Under the pieces are notes generated by a model, which worked only from the letters and a program-made list of their open reading frames with translations, did no database searches and was not told the DNA's origin. A DNA stretch of 64,000 bases from Xanthomonas dyei (GTDB taxonomy: Bacteria; Pseudomonadota; Gammaproteobacteria; Xanthomonadales; Xanthomonadaceae). The first letter of the stretch is position 1. Every line of letters begins with the position of its first letter. The position numbers were made by a program, and so were the translations under genes. Positions 18,885 to 30,007 of this stretch are shown here, one piece after another. The stretch lies in NCBI RefSeq assembly GCF_002939865.1, contig NZ_MDEE01000002.1, positions 124,001 through 188,000 of the forward strand, in the 5' to 3' direction.

Positions 18885-19682
18885 ATGAGCGATATCCTCA
18901 ACACCATCCTCGCCCGCAAGGCCGACGAAGTCGCCGAGCGCAGTGCGCGCGTGCCGCTGGCCGAGCTGATCGCACGCAGTGCGGACCTGCCGCTCACGCG
19001 CGGTTTCGCCGCGGCCATGCAGGCCAGCATCGCGGCCGGCGACCCGGCCGTGATCGCCGAAGTGAAGAAGGCCAGCCCGTCCAAGGGCGTGATCCGCCCC
19101 GATTTCCACCCTGCCGACATCGCGGTCAGCTACGAATTCGGCGGTGCCAGTTGCCTGTCGGTGCTGACCGACGTGGATTTCTTCCAGGGCGCCGATGCCT
19201 ACCTGCGCCAGGCGCGGGATGCCTGCACGCTGCCGGTCTTGCGCAAGGATTTCACCGTCGACCCCTACCAGGTCTACGAAGCGCGCGTGCTGGGTGCCGA
19301 CTGCATTCTGTTGATCGTCTCGGCGCTGGAAGACGCGCAGCTGGCCGATCTGTCCGGATTGGCGATGCAGCTGGGGCTGGACGTGCTGGTGGAAGTGCAC
19401 GACATCGACGAGCTCGAGCGCGCGTTGCAGGTGCCGGTGCCGCTGATCGGCATCAACAACCGCAATCTGCGCACCTTCGAGGTGTCGCTGCAGACCACGC
19501 TGGACATGCGCGCCGCGGTGCCACGCGACCGCATCCTGGTCACCGAAAGCGGCATCGTCACCCATGCCGATGTCCAGTTGATGCGCAGCCATGGTGTGAA
19601 CGCGTTTCTGGTCGGCGAGACCTTCATGCGCGCACCCGAACCCGGCGAGTCGCTGCGTCAGCTATTCTTCGCGCATGACTGA
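18885..19682 (+). CDS. trpC: Indole-3-glycerol phosphate synthase
   Basis: Closes CdRP to indole-3-glycerol phosphate. The protein has 265 aa from the ATG at 18885 (AGGA eight bases upstream). TIM barrel with [13 protein letters not shown] (catalytic Lys), [51 protein letters not shown] and VTESGI. It is monofunctional: the TrpF domain found fused in enterics is absent. It overlaps the HAD gene by 8 bases. Confidence 0.96.
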   Translation: MSDILNTILARKADEVAERSARVPLAELIARSADLPLTRGFAAAMQASIAAGDPAVIAEVKKASPSKGVIRPDFHPADIAVSYEFGGASCLSVLTDVDFFQGADAYLRQARDACTLPVLRKDFTVDPYQVYEARVLGADCILLIVSALEDAQLADLSGLAMQLGLDVLVEVHDIDELERALQVPVPLIGINNRNLRTFEVSLQTTLDMRAAVPRDRILVTESGIVTHADVQLMRSHGVNAFLVGETFMRAPEPGESLRQLFFAHD

Positions 19683-20391
19683 GTCGTTTCCCGCACCGCG
19701 CGACGATGCGCCGCTGGTGGTCTTCGATTTCGACCACACCTTGTACGACGGCGATTCCGGCAGCCATCTGTTTGCCTGGTTGATCAAGCGCAATCCGCTG
19801 CGGCTGCTGGTCGCGGTATTGGCCTCGCCGATTCTCGGACCCATGGTGGCGATGTTGCCCACCCGCCGCCGCGGCGTGTCCGGCTACGTCTGGATCGCCA
19901 CCTTCGGCCTGCATCGTGCGCGCGAGTTCAATCGCTTCATCGACGCTTACGTGCTCAAGCACGAAGCGCAGATCCGGCAGCGTCTGCTTCCGCATGCATT
20001 GAAAGTCTTCACCGACCATCGTGCTGCCGGCGATCGCGTGGTGGTCGCCACCGGCGCGCCGCCCGAGCTTGCGCGCGCGATTCTCGGATTCGTCGCCCAT
20101 CAGGACGTGCCGGTGATCGGCAGCCTGGTGGGGCCGCGGCTGGGCGCAGTCACTGCGCGGCGTCACTGCCACAACGAAGAAAAGATGCGCATGTTGCGCG
20201 AACGCGGCTATGCCGATATCGCCATCGCGTATTCGGACAGCACCGCAGACTTGCCGTTGTTGAAGGCCGCACGCGCACCGGTGGTGGTCAATCCCAAGGC
20301 CAATCGCGAAGACCTGTTCCGTCAGGTGCTGCCCGCCGGCACGCCGATCCTCAACTGGGGTTGCCGCGACCGTGGTGGCAAGGCGCTCTGA
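19675..20391 (+). CDS. HAD-superfamily phosphatase (subfamily IB, PgpC/SerB-like)
   Basis: The protein has 238 aa. HAD motifs: [15 protein letters not shown] (nucleophile Asp and acid Asp, residues about 18-24), [13 protein letters not shown] (motif II Thr), a Lys in EEKMRML, and [12 protein letters not shown] (motif IV). This pattern with the N-terminal hydrophobic helix is like phosphatidylglycerophosphatase C and other IB enzymes. The likely substrate is a phospholipid or small phosphate; not proven. It overlaps trpC by 8 bases and ends the Trp gene run. Confidence 0.85.
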   Translation: MTESFPAPRDDAPLVVFDFDHTLYDGDSGSHLFAWLIKRNPLRLLVAVLASPILGPMVAMLPTRRRGVSGYVWIATFGLHRAREFNRFIDAYVLKHEAQIRQRLLPHALKVFTDHRAAGDRVVVATGAPPELARAILGFVAHQDVPVIGSLVGPRLGAVTARRHCHNEEKMRMLRERGYADIAIAYSDSTADLPLLKAARAPVVVNPKANREDLFRQVLPAGTPILNWGCRDRGGKAL

Positions 20392-20680
20392 GACAGGCGC
20401 AAGCCTCTATGTGGCGGACTGTGTGCAAACGGCAAAGACATCGCGCCCAGTCCGGCTACCGGCTACCGGCTACCAGACTCGTAAGTGATTAGTCGGCACG
20501 CACATGAGCTCGCTGCAATCAACGGATCGTCAGGACTGTGATGCAGTCGCGGTGCAGACCGTGCGGCCTGATCGGTTGAAAACAGTCTTATAATTGGTAT
20601 CGCGCAAAACTGCACCGCTGCGACATACCAAGCGAGCGCAAAAGCACATCAGGCACTGCCCTGATTTTGCCGTCTCGGCA
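20392..20680. other. Convergent intergenic region between the HAD gene and clp
   Basis: With the hairpin below this makes a 326-base gap. It holds three tandem copies of ccggctac (about 20453-20474) and an AT-containing segment (cagtcttataattgg) near 20582. That segment looks like a -10 box, but no gene follows in either direction, so I do not call a promoter. Confidence 0.35.
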
Positions 20681-20709
20681 TGCAGCCAGTGCACCAGGCA
20701 CTGGCTGCA
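20681..20709 (-). terminator. 12-base perfect hairpin after clp
   Basis: Arms tgcagccagtgc / gcactggctgca with a 5-base loop, 8 bases after the clp stop on the minus strand. There is no clear T-run, so it may be a Rho-assisted or mRNA-stabilising hairpin rather than a standard terminator. Confidence 0.55.
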
Positions 20710-20717
20710 CCGTGTGC

Positions 20718-21410
20718 TTAGCGCGTGCCGTACAACACGACAGTCTTGCCGCGTGCATGCAGCAAGCCATCGGCCTGCAGCTTCTTGAGCACACGTCCGG
20801 CCATCTCGCGCGAGCAACCGACCAGGCGCGCCAACTCCTGCCGCGACACACGCAGCTGCGTGCCCTGCGGGTGACTCATCGCCTCCGGCTCCTTGGACAG
20901 ATCGTGCAAGGTGCGCACGATGCGGTCGGTCACATCCAGGAACGCCAGGCGGCTGGCTTTCCTTGTGGTGTCGAGCAGTCGTTTCGAAAGCTGAACCCCC
21001 AGCGCGTACAGGATGCGGGGGGCATCCGGCGACAAGCTGGTCTGAAACAGCTGCTGCAGGCGCTCGTAGCTGATCTCTGCCAACTCGCACTGGGTGCGGG
21101 TGCGCAGGATCACTTCGCGCGTATCGGACTCGATGAACAACCCCATCTCGCCGACGAACTCGCCGCTACCGAAGTAGCCCAGCACCAACTCACGATCGTC
21201 ATCTTCCTCGGCAATGATGCTTACCGAGCCGCTGATGACGTAGTAGAGGGTGCCGGCCGGGTCTCCTGGCCTGAACACATCGGTCCGGGTCGGATAGCGC
21301 CTGCGGTGGCTGTGCGCCAAAAAACGCTCAATGGTGCCCGCGTCCAGCGCCAGTAAGGGGGTAGCGTTACGTACCGTCGTGGTGACAACCGTCGTGTTTC
21401 CTGGGCTCAT
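20718..21410 (-). CDS. clp: Clp, CRP/FNR-family global regulator (c-di-GMP responsive)
   Basis: The protein has 230 aa. The N-terminal cyclic-nucleotide fold has FRPGDPAGTLYYVISGSVSI and GYFGSGEFVGEMGLF. Glu99 is present; in Xanthomonas Clp this residue is known to matter for c-di-GMP rather than cAMP binding. The C-terminal winged helix has SRQELARLVGCSREMAGRVLKKL. Family knowledge: the apo form binds DNA and activates exoenzyme, exopolysaccharide and virulence genes downstream of the DSF/RpfG signal, and c-di-GMP releases it. It is divergent from speD with 137 bases between. Confidence 0.96.
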   Translation of the reverse strand: MSPGNTTVVTTTVRNATPLLALDAGTIERFLAHSHRRRYPTRTDVFRPGDPAGTLYYVISGSVSIIAEEDDDRELVLGYFGSGEFVGEMGLFIESDTREVILRTRTQCELAEISYERLQQLFQTSLSPDAPRILYALGVQLSKRLLDTTRKASRLAFLDVTDRIVRTLHDLSKEPEAMSHPQGTQLRVSRQELARLVGCSREMAGRVLKKLQADGLLHARGKTVVLYGTR

Positions 21411-21547
21411 GGTAGTTCCGCGTGTAATTCCTGAAGCTTAACGGCATGAGTCATGCAAGGTAAACCATTCTTAACATCGGCATTTCGTTGCTGGGATCTT
21501 TGGCTCATAATTGACTCCTTTCCCGCTTTCCATAAGGACAGACCGAC

Positions 21548-22342
21548 GTGGTCAAGCCGTTGCCTCGCCTGAGGCTACAGGGGTTCAACAACCTCACCAA
21601 GGCGTTGAGCTTCAACATCTACGACGTCTGTTATGCGCGTACCGAAGAGGAGCGTCAGCGCTACATCGAGTATATCGATGAGCAGTACGACGCCGATCGT
21701 CTGACGCAGATCCTGACCGATGTGGCCGAGATCATTGGCGCCAACATCCTCAATATCGCACGTCAGGACTACGATCCACAGGGCGCATCGGTGACGATCC
21801 TGATCTCGGAAGAGCCGGTGATCGACAAGAAGCAGGCCGGCAAGGAGCTCATCTCCGACGCTGTGGTTGCCCATATGGACAAGAGCCATATCACTGTCCA
21901 TACATATCCGGAGACGCATCCGCAGGAAGGTATCGCCACCTTCCGCGCCGACATCGACGTCGCCACCTGTGGCGTCATCTCGCCGCTGAAGGCGCTGAAC
22001 TACCTGATCGAGAGTCTGGAATCGGACATCGTGATCATGGATTACCGCGTGCGCGGCTTCACGCGCGATGTGAAGGGTAAAAAGCACTACATCGATCACA
22101 AGATCAACTCGATCCAGCATTTCCTCGCCAAGAACGTGAAGTCGCGCTACGAGATGTTCGACGTCAACGTCTATCAGGAAAATATCTTCCACACGAAGAT
22201 GCACCTGAAGGATTTCGACCTGGACCAGTACCTGTTCGAAGAGCGTGCCAAGAACCTCTCGTTCAAGGAGCGCATGAAGATCGAAACGCTGCTCAAGCGC
22301 GAGATCGAAGAGCTTTTCCACGGGCGTAACCTGAGCGAGTAA
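21548..22342 (+). CDS. speD: S-adenosylmethionine decarboxylase proenzyme
   Basis: Makes decarboxylated SAM for spermidine synthesis. The protein has 264 aa, as in the enterobacterial class. GTG start at 21548 after AAGGA. The self-cleavage Ser that becomes the pyruvoyl group is about residue 113 in [36 protein letters not shown] carries the processing and proton-donor residues. The C-terminal extension ends with [10 protein letters not shown]. It is single, divergent from clp. Confidence 0.95.
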
Positions 22343-22394
22343 TCGTCAAGAACGACCGGTTGCGCGCCCGTTCGCAGGTGCGACAACGACTCAA

Positions 22395-22445
22395 GGCGGG
22401 ACGGCCCGCCACGCGATGACCTCGCGTTCCACAGCCGACGGCGGC
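22395..22445 (+). promoter_or_regulatory. Candidate guanidine-II (mini-ykkC) riboswitch
   Basis: Two hairpins each carry an ACGG tetraloop: ggcggg-ACGG-cccgcc (22395-22410) and gccg-ACGG-cggc (22434-22445), with a 23-base linker that can itself fold (acgcg...cgcgt). Paired ACGR loops are the defining feature of guanidine-II, and the downstream gene is sugE, the known target. A terminator hairpin begins at the last base of the second stem. Recognised by eye; confidence is high but untested. Confidence 0.8.
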
Positions 22446-22476
22446 CCAGTGTGCAGACACTGGGTCGCTTTTTTTT
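22445..22476 (+). terminator. Intrinsic terminator before sugE
   Basis: Stem cccagtgt / acactggg, loop gcag, then tcgc and eight T. It abuts the riboswitch, so it may be its expression platform. It could also simply end speD, 100 bases upstream. Confidence 0.85.
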
Positions 22477-22504
22477 GTCCGTTTTTCTGTTGAGGAGTAC
22501 TGCA

Positions 22505-22819
22505 ATGCCCTGGATCTATCTCGTACTGGCCGGCCTGTTCGAAATCGGCTTCGCCATGGGTCTGAAATACAGCGACGGCTTCACGCGGCTGTGGCCAACC
22601 GTGCTGACGATCGGCTTGGCCGGCACCAGCCTGTGGTTCTTGACCCAGGCGCTGAAGACCATTCCGGTCGGCACCGGCTACGCGATCTGGACCGGTATCG
22701 GTGCACTGGGTGTGACCATTGCCGGCATCGCATTGTTCGGCGACAGCGCATCGTGGTCGCGTCTGGCTTGCATCGGGCTGATCGTCGCCGGTGTGGTCGG
22801 ATTGAAGTTGTTCGGTTAG
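22505..22819 (+). CDS. sugE: SugE/Gdx guanidinium exporter (SMR family)
   Basis: The protein has 104 aa, four helices. MPWIYLVLAGLFEIGFAMGLKYSDGF has the essential Glu13 in helix 1. ALKTIPVGTGYAIWTGIGALG is the SugE-specific helix 3. This branch of small multidrug resistance proteins exchanges guanidinium for protons. The ribosome site GAGGAG is 7 bases before the ATG at 22505. A guanidine-responsive RNA upstream supports the physiological substrate. Confidence 0.95.
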   Translation: MPWIYLVLAGLFEIGFAMGLKYSDGFTRLWPTVLTIGLAGTSLWFLTQALKTIPVGTGYAIWTGIGALGVTIAGIALFGDSASWSRLACIGLIVAGVVGLKLFG

Positions 22820-22823
22820 TCAG

Positions 22824-22997
22824 CCCCGCTACGCGGGCCTGCTCCCCAAGGTTTGCTTCGCAAATCTTGGGCCCCGACTTCGCTGCTACCTATCCCCGCG
22901 CCCTCGGCCGTGGCCATGCCCGCTTCGCGGGCCTGACCCCCAAGGTTGCTTCGCAAATCTTTAGGCCCCGACTCCGTGGCTGCCTATCCCCGCGCTT
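22824..22997 (+). repeat. Two direct copies of an ~80 bp extragenic unit
   Basis: Units at 22824-22902 and 22918-22997 share ccgct(a/t)cgcgggcctg, ccccaaggtttgcttcgcaa, atctt, ggccccgact and ctatccccgcgc. About 85-90% of bases agree. The remainder of the 524-base gap up to 23343 holds no gene that I can support. Confidence 0.75.
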
Positions 22998-23343
22998 ATC
23001 AGCGCGCCCCTTAACAAAGGGGGCTTTGCCCCAGTTGGGTGCTGCGGGGCGTGATGCGATGTTTTAGCAGGCGACGAGTCTCGTGTTGCTCTTTATGGCC
23101 CGCTTTCGCTGCGATTGCTGCTAGGGATTTCGACTCCGTCGCTGCTTCTTGCTGCTGGTTGGGCGCAGCCATGTTGTGCTGGGTGGTTGCTGTTTTCGAA
23201 GAGGTTGCTTGGACGGCAGGCTTCATTTCGCGATGACTTTCGGCTCGCGTTGCAGCGGTGTTTCTCACTCTACGGTGCGCGCGTCACTGCAGGCCGGAAC
23301 CTGCTCGCCAGCCGCCAGCCGCCAGCCGCGAATGCCAAATCTC

Positions 23344-23997
23344 CTAAAACCGATAAGCAACCGTCTTCATCAGCTTGGAGGCCAAAGCCATGGCGGTGGG
23401 GATGGGGGGCGGGAGGATGCGGGCGCCGGCTTGTTCGGCCTGGTCGGCGTGGCGGGCTTCGTCGATCTTCATTACGCGCAGGATCGCGCGGCTGCGTTGG
23501 TCGATCTCCGGCAGGGTCTCCAGGTGTTCGTCCAGATGGGCTTCCACCTGGCGCTCGGTCTCGACCACGAAGCCCAGGCTCCAGTCGTCGCCGCGCAGCC
23601 CGGCCAGGGCGCCTAACGCGTAGCTGCCGGTATACCAGACCGGGTTGAGCAGGCTGGGGCGGCTGTCCAGCTCATGCAGGCGATCCGCGCACCAGGCCAG
23701 ATGGTCGGTTTCTTCCTGCGCGGCTTCCAGCAGGTGATGCTGGGTGTGCGCGTCGCGGGCGACTGCCGCCTGGCCGAAGTACAGGCCTTGCGCACAGACC
23801 TCGCCGACATGGTTGATGCGCATCAGCCCGGCGGCATGGCGTCGCTGCTCTGGTTGCAATACGACATCGGGGGTGTCGGCAGCGGGGTTGGGGCGCTCGG
23901 CGGGCGGGTTGCCGAAGACGGTCTCCAGCGCGCGCTGGGCTTCGACCAAGAGTCGATCGAGCGGGCTGTGCAGTCGGGTAGGGGAGGTCTTGGTCAT
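23344..23997 (-). CDS. coq7: 2-polyprenyl-3-methyl-6-methoxy-1,4-benzoquinone monooxygenase
   Basis: Hydroxylates demethoxyubiquinone in ubiquinone synthesis. The protein has 217 aa from the ATG at 23997 (GGGGAGG-like site upstream). Di-iron carboxylate ligands are seen in [37 protein letters not shown] and [12 protein letters not shown] (E-x2-H pairs). It is the Coq7 type rather than the flavin-dependent UbiF. It is peripheral on the inner membrane and divergent from rplM. Confidence 0.95.
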   Translation of the reverse strand: MTKTSPTRLHSPLDRLLVEAQRALETVFGNPPAERPNPAADTPDVVLQPEQRRHAAGLMRINHVGEVCAQGLYFGQAAVARDAHTQHHLLEAAQEETDHLAWCADRLHELDSRPSLLNPVWYTGSYALGALAGLRGDDWSLGFVVETERQVEAHLDEHLETLPEIDQRSRAILRVMKIDEARHADQAEQAGARILPPPIPTAMALASKLMKTVAYRF

Positions 23998-24059
23998 GGC
24001 GCGATTCTGGCGCCCGGCCGATCCGCTGCCAACCGCCTTGACCCCGACAGGCGCGCGAC

Positions 24060-24088
24060 TTGCGCCGCTGCGGGCTGACGCGTACAAT
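24060..24088 (+). promoter_or_regulatory. sigma70-type promoter of rplM-rpsI
   Basis: -35 ttgcgc, 17-base spacer, -10 tacaat. It sits about 90 bases upstream of the rplM start and is divergent from coq7. Confidence 0.7.
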
Positions 24089-24178
24089 CCCGCCTCTTAT
24101 GTTCCGCCTTCACAACGCGTGGCAAAGTTCCAGCGGTCATCGCCGCTGCAATCCGCCCGACTACTCAAGAGCTTCCTC

Positions 24179-24607
24179 ATGACTACGTTCACCGCCAAGT
24201 CCGAGACCGTCCAGCGCGACTGGTATCTCGTTGACGCCGCCGGCAAGACGCTTGGCCGTCTCTGCACCGAACTGGCTAGCCGCCTGCGCGGTAAGCACAA
24301 GCCGATCTATACCCCTCACGTCGATACTGGCGATTACCTCGTGGTGATCAATGCCGAAAAGATCGTGGTCACGGGCAATAAGCTGAAAGACAAGAAGTAT
24401 CACCGCTTCACCGGCTACATCGGTAATTTGAAGACCGAGAGCCTGGAGCAGGCGCTGCAGCGCCACCCGGAGCGCGTGATCGAAATCGCCGTCAAGGGCA
24501 TGTTGCCGAAGGGCCCCCTGGGCCGCACCATGTACCGCAAGCTCAAGGTGTATTCGGGTGCCGAGCATCCGCACGCCGCCCAGCAGCCGCAAGTTCTGGA
24601 TATCTAA
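24179..24607 (+). CDS. rplM: 50S ribosomal protein L13
   Basis: The protein has 142 aa, full length. Start at 24179; the upstream open frame is chance. Typical pattern: [46 protein letters not shown]-like (here KKYHRFTGY), [12 protein letters not shown] and the final [15 protein letters not shown]. It is an early-assembly 23S rRNA binder. rpsI follows 2 bases later, the conserved L13-S9 operon. Confidence 0.97.
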   Translation: MTTFTAKSETVQRDWYLVDAAGKTLGRLCTELASRLRGKHKPIYTPHVDTGDYLVVINAEKIVVTGNKLKDKKYHRFTGYIGNLKTESLEQALQRHPERVIEIAVKGMLPKGPLGRTMYRKLKVYSGAEHPHAAQQPQVLDI

Positions 24608-24609
24608 TC

Positions 24610-25002
24610 ATGGCTATCACGCAAAACTACGGCACTGGCCGCCGCAAGTCCTCCACCGCTCGCGTGTTCCTGCGCAAGGGTACCGGCAAGATCACCGTCA
24701 ACGACCGTCCGCTGGATGAGTTCTTCGGCCGTGAGACGGCGCGCATGATCGTGCGTCAGCCGCTTGAGCTCACCAAGAACACCGAAAGCTTCGACATTCT
24801 GGTCACCGCCTCCGGCGGCGGCACCACCGGTCAGGCCGGTGCGATTCGTCTTGGCATTTCCCGTGCGCTGGTCGAGTACGACGAAACCCTGAAGTCCGAG
24901 CTGCGCAAGGCTGGATTCATGACTCGCGACGCCCGTGAAGTCGAGCGTAAGAAGGTCGGTCTGCACAAGGCCCGTCGCGCGACCCAGTTCTCCAAGCGCT
25001 AA
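24610..25002 (+). CDS. rpsI: 30S ribosomal protein S9
   Basis: The protein has 130 aa, full length. [19 protein letters not shown] at the start and [17 protein letters not shown] at the end; the basic tail reaches the P-site tRNA. It is co-transcribed with rplM and followed by a clear terminator. Confidence 0.97.
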   Translation: MAITQNYGTGRRKSSTARVFLRKGTGKITVNDRPLDEFFGRETARMIVRQPLELTKNTESFDILVTASGGGTTGQAGAIRLGISRALVEYDETLKSELRKAGFMTRDAREVERKKVGLHKARRATQFSKR

Positions 25003-25046
25003 TTCATTGCGTTTGCTGCGTCCCGGCTTGCTGGGGCGCCTGCTTC

Positions 25047-25072
25047 AAAAGCCCGGCAATGCCGGGCTTTTG
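25047..25072 (+). terminator. Terminator of rplM-rpsI
   Basis: Stem aaaagcccggc / gccgggctttt, tail tgtcgttt. It lies 45 bases after rpsI. The next 370 bases, to the tRNA terminator, hold nothing I can name. Confidence 0.9.
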
Positions 25073-25444
25073 TCGTTTCGGCGTGTGTCGGTTGGACTGT
25101 TTGAAGGCAGCGAGGCGACTGCTCTAATGTTGGTCCCGGTCCGCCGGGGTCATTGGATGGCACGGGTCTCGGTGGTTCGGTGGTTCGGTGCGCCGGGGTC
25201 GTGGGCGGTGCCTGGCAGGTGATGTGCATTCACGCGCGTGCGCGCCGATGACGAAGATTCCATCCCGGCCCGTTACGTCTATCGTAGGCTCCGATGCGCG
25301 ACCGTGCCCGATGTCACTCAGGTGACAAGGGCTTTAGGAGTTGTGCATTCCCCCGGTAGGCAATGGCCGAATACAGCGCGCGGCATCTGCGTGTGAGCCA
25401 AATGCTGTGTCGAGATTCGGATCATCTGCATATGGCGCAGGCAA

Positions 25445-25474
25445 CAAAAAAGGCCCGATCTTTCGATCGGACCT
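25445..25474 (-). terminator. Terminator of the tRNA-Met/tRNA-Gln unit
   Basis: On the minus strand, ggtccgatcg / (c)gatcgggcc with loop aaag is followed by ttttttgttg, 9 bases beyond the tRNA-Gln CCA end. Confidence 0.88.
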
Positions 25475-25482
25475 TTCGTGTT

Positions 25483-25557
25483 TGGCTGCCCCGGATGGAT
25501 TCGAACCACCGAATGCCTGAGTCAGAGTCAGGTGCCTTACCGCTTGGCGACGGGGCA
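25483..25557 (-). tRNA. tRNA-Gln (anticodon CTG)
   Basis: 75 bases including an encoded CCA. The acceptor stem tgccccg / cggggca has the U1-A72 pair usual in tRNA-Gln. Anticodon stem cctga / tcagg holds loop ctctgac, so the anticodon is CTG (CAG codons). The T arm has ggttcgaatcc. It lies downstream of tRNA-Met on the same strand. Confidence 0.93.
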
Positions 25558-25609
25558 ATAAAAACGTGTTGTCCCAGAGTATAGCACGCCTGTGCAGGCC
25601 TGAATACCG

Positions 25610-25686
25610 TGGTGGCTATGGGTGGACTCGAACCACCGACCCCAGCATTATGAGTGCTGTGCTCTAACCGGCTGAGCTACATAGCC
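25610..25686 (-). tRNA. tRNA-Met (elongator, anticodon CAT)
   Basis: 77 bases with encoded CCA. Acceptor ggctatg / catagcc; anticodon stem cagca / tgctg with loop ctcataa (CAT). The sequence is close to enterobacterial elongator tRNA-Met. The paired acceptor end excludes the initiator, and the body is not tRNA-Ile2-like. Confidence 0.9.
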
Positions 25687-25804
25687 TAGGGAGCCGGCAA
25701 TTCTCGCGATGCGCCTGGGTGTTGTCAAGTATTTCGTTTTCAGCTTGTGAGCCGGGCGTCGCCGTGGCAGAGTCGGTGACAGTAGATTTTCAGGAGTCCG
25801 CATC

Positions 25805-26422
25805 GTGATCGATCCGGACGGCTTCCGGCCAAACGTTGGCATTGTGCTGATGCGGAAGGACGGTCAGGTGTTCTGGGCACGACGTGTGCGCAGGGACGGC
25901 TGGCAGTTCCCGCAAGGTGGCATGAACACTGATGAGACGCCCGTCGAAGCCATGTACCGCGAGTTGCGCGAAGAAACCGGGTTGTTGCCCGAGCATGTGG
26001 AATTGCTCGGCGCCACACCTGGATGGCTACGCTATCGCCTGCCGAGCCGGGCGGTCCGCCGCAATGAGCGGCAGGTGTGTATCGGCCAGAAGCAGGTGTG
26101 GTTCCTGCTGCAGTTCACTGGCGACGAGTCCCATCTCAAGCTCGACCACACCGATACCCCCGAGTTCGACCATTGGCGCTGGGTGGATTTCTGGTACCCG
26201 GTCGAGCACGTGGTGATCTTCAAGCGTGGTGTCTATGCGCGGGCGCTGCGGCATCTGGCGCCGCTTGCGCAGAATCTGGCAGGCCCTGCGGCGGTCGGTG
26301 CGATGCCCGAGCGTGCGCTGGAAGCGTGGCTGCCGGGTAGCAGTGCGGCCGGCCACGACAGTCCGCGCAAGCGTCCACGCAAGCGCGGCGGGCCTTCGCA
26401 CGCACGGATTAATAATGATTAA
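25805..26422 (+). CDS. rppH: RNA 5'-pyrophosphohydrolase RppH
   Basis: Removes pyrophosphate from mRNA 5' ends to start decay. The protein has 205 aa. GTG start at 25805 after AGGAG. It starts [14 protein letters not shown], and the Nudix box spans residues 38-60 (GGMNTDE... REETGL). [21 protein letters not shown] segment is typical of RppH. A basic tail (RKRPRKRGG) is longer than in E. coli and probably contacts RNA. Confidence 0.95.
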   Translation: MIDPDGFRPNVGIVLMRKDGQVFWARRVRRDGWQFPQGGMNTDETPVEAMYRELREETGLLPEHVELLGATPGWLRYRLPSRAVRRNERQVCIGQKQVWFLLQFTGDESHLKLDHTDTPEFDHWRWVDFWYPVEHVVIFKRGVYARALRHLAPLAQNLAGPAAVGAMPERALEAWLPGSSAAGHDSPRKRPRKRGGPSHARINND

Positions 26423-26460
26423 CGTTTGGAATTGACACCTATTCTCGTTTGCGGTGCAAT
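26408..26460 (+). promoter_or_regulatory. Promoter of bfd with a Fur-box-like element
   Basis: -35 ttgaca (26432-26437), 17-base spacer, -10-like tgcaat (26455-26460). Immediately upstream, attaataatgattaacgtt (26408-26426) resembles half to two-thirds of a Fur box (GATAATGAT type) and overlaps the end of rppH. bfd genes are often Fur-repressed, so iron control is plausible; this is inference. Confidence 0.5.
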
Positions 26461-26502
26461 CAGCACCGGTCCTCTCCGGATCGCCAGCACCCGACCGATA
26501 CC

Positions 26503-26712
26503 GTGTACGTCTGCATCTGTAATGGGGTCACCGACCACCAGATCCGCGAAGCGGCCGAAAACGGCTGCGCCAGTTTGGCCGAGCTGACCATGCGCACGGG
26601 CTGTGGCTCCAACTGCGGCTCATGCCTTGAGATGGCCGGCGACCTGCTGAGCAAGGCGCACGCAACCCGTGCGTTGCCGCTGCCGTTGCTGGGTCTGGCA
26701 AGCGCCGCTTGA
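26503..26712 (+). CDS. bfd: Bacterioferritin-associated ferredoxin
   Basis: The protein has 69 aa from the GTG at 26503. The [2Fe-2S] ligands are Cys4, Cys6, Cys38 and Cys41 (VCICNGVTD and NCGSCLEM), the Bfd fold. It passes electrons to bacterioferritin heme to release iron. bfr lies 260 bases downstream on the same strand, the usual partnership. A Leu/Ala-rich C-terminal extension follows. The region between bfd and bfr contains no other gene. Confidence 0.93.
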   Translation: MYVCICNGVTDHQIREAAENGCASLAELTMRTGCGSNCGSCLEMAGDLLSKAHATRALPLPLLGLASAA

Positions 26713-26971
26713 TTGGTGGGGGTGCGCCTTGCGCGCCTCCAACAGGTAATGCGTCTCTGAGTGCGCTGGTGGCTTGAGCCACTGTTGGGACGCAAGTGTT
26801 GCGTCGAGCAGTGCCCTGGCTCGTCCCGCACCTCTCAGTCACCCGCGATACGGCATGTGCGGCTTTGCCGCATGCCCCGGCGGCAGCACGCAACTGATCA
26901 CGATTCGCGTTCCTTCATGCGCCGCGCCAACGCGTTAGAGTGCGGCCGGCTCACTGTCTCGGAGACATCGC

Positions 26972-27442
26972 ATGAAGGGCGATACCAAAGTCATCGAGTA
27001 CCTCAACAAGGTGCTCTACAACGAACTCACTGCGATCAACCAGTATTTTCTGCACGCCAAGATGCTGAAGAACTGGGGCCTGAAAGAACTGGCCGAGCAT
27101 GAGTACAAAGAATCCATCGACGAGATGAAGCATGCGGACAAGTTGTCCGACCGCATTCTTTTTCTCGAAGGGCTGCCCAATTTTCAGGCGCTGGGCAAGC
27201 TGCGTATCGGTGAAAACCCGACCGAGATGTTCCGCTGCGACCTGACGCTGGAGCGCGAAGCGGTCGCGGTGTTGCGCGAAGCGGTGGCGTATGCGGAAAC
27301 CGTCAACGACTACGTCAGCCGCCAGTTGCTGGTGGACATCCTGGAGTCGGAAGAAGAGCACATCGACTGGTTGGAAACCCAGCTGGATCTGGTGGCGCGC
27401 ATCGGCGAGCCCAATTACCTGCTGACCAAGCTGGACGACTGA
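26972..27442 (+). CDS. bfr: Bacterioferritin
   Basis: Iron-storage protein of 24 subunits, 156 aa. Di-iron ferroxidase ligands Glu18, Glu51, His54, Glu94, Glu127 and His130 fit the family positions. Met52 (DEMKHAD) is the heme ligand shared by two subunits. It begins [30 protein letters not shown] clear SD (cggagac) lies upstream. It works with Bfd. Confidence 0.95.
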   Translation: MKGDTKVIEYLNKVLYNELTAINQYFLHAKMLKNWGLKELAEHEYKESIDEMKHADKLSDRILFLEGLPNFQALGKLRIGENPTEMFRCDLTLEREAVAVLREAVAYAETVNDYVSRQLLVDILESEEEHIDWLETQLDLVARIGEPNYLLTKLDD

Positions 27443-27593
27443 TCGCGCTCGGCGCGGTGCTGGTCGGCGTTGTGTCGGGAACAGCGCAGATGGTGGGTTC
27501 GCTAGCGCATGCAATGCTGGTGAGCATGCAAGCGCGGCGGGCGATGGGTGCGTGTTGTGCTGCAGCTGCTTGGCTGCATATGGCTTCGCGCGT

Positions 27594-27631
27594 ACCCGCA
27601 CCCCAACCCCTCTCCAGGCCCGAGAGGGGCC
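27594..27631 (-). repeat. REP-like palindrome, second copy
   Basis: caccccaac followed by cccctctc...gagagggg, in opposite orientation to the copy at 12415. gattttt follows, so it may also act as a terminator of bfr. Confidence 0.65.
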
Positions 27632-27709
27632 AGATTTTTCTTCCGGTGCGGGATTTCTTTGACTGCATTGCCTAGTCGGTTCTTGTCGCCGGGGCTTGGC
27701 TTGCTCGGC

Positions 27710-30007
<2,298 letters not shown>

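Noticed and set aside
20453-20474. Triple ccggctac repeat downstream of the HAD gene considered as a regulatory array
   Set aside because: It is short, lies between converging genes, and has no nearby promoter. It is most likely a neutral microrepeat.
25610-25686. tRNA with CAT anticodon considered as initiator tRNA-Met or tRNA-Ile2
   Set aside because: The acceptor stem is fully paired at position 1-72, unlike the initiator, and the body matches elongator Met rather than Ile2.
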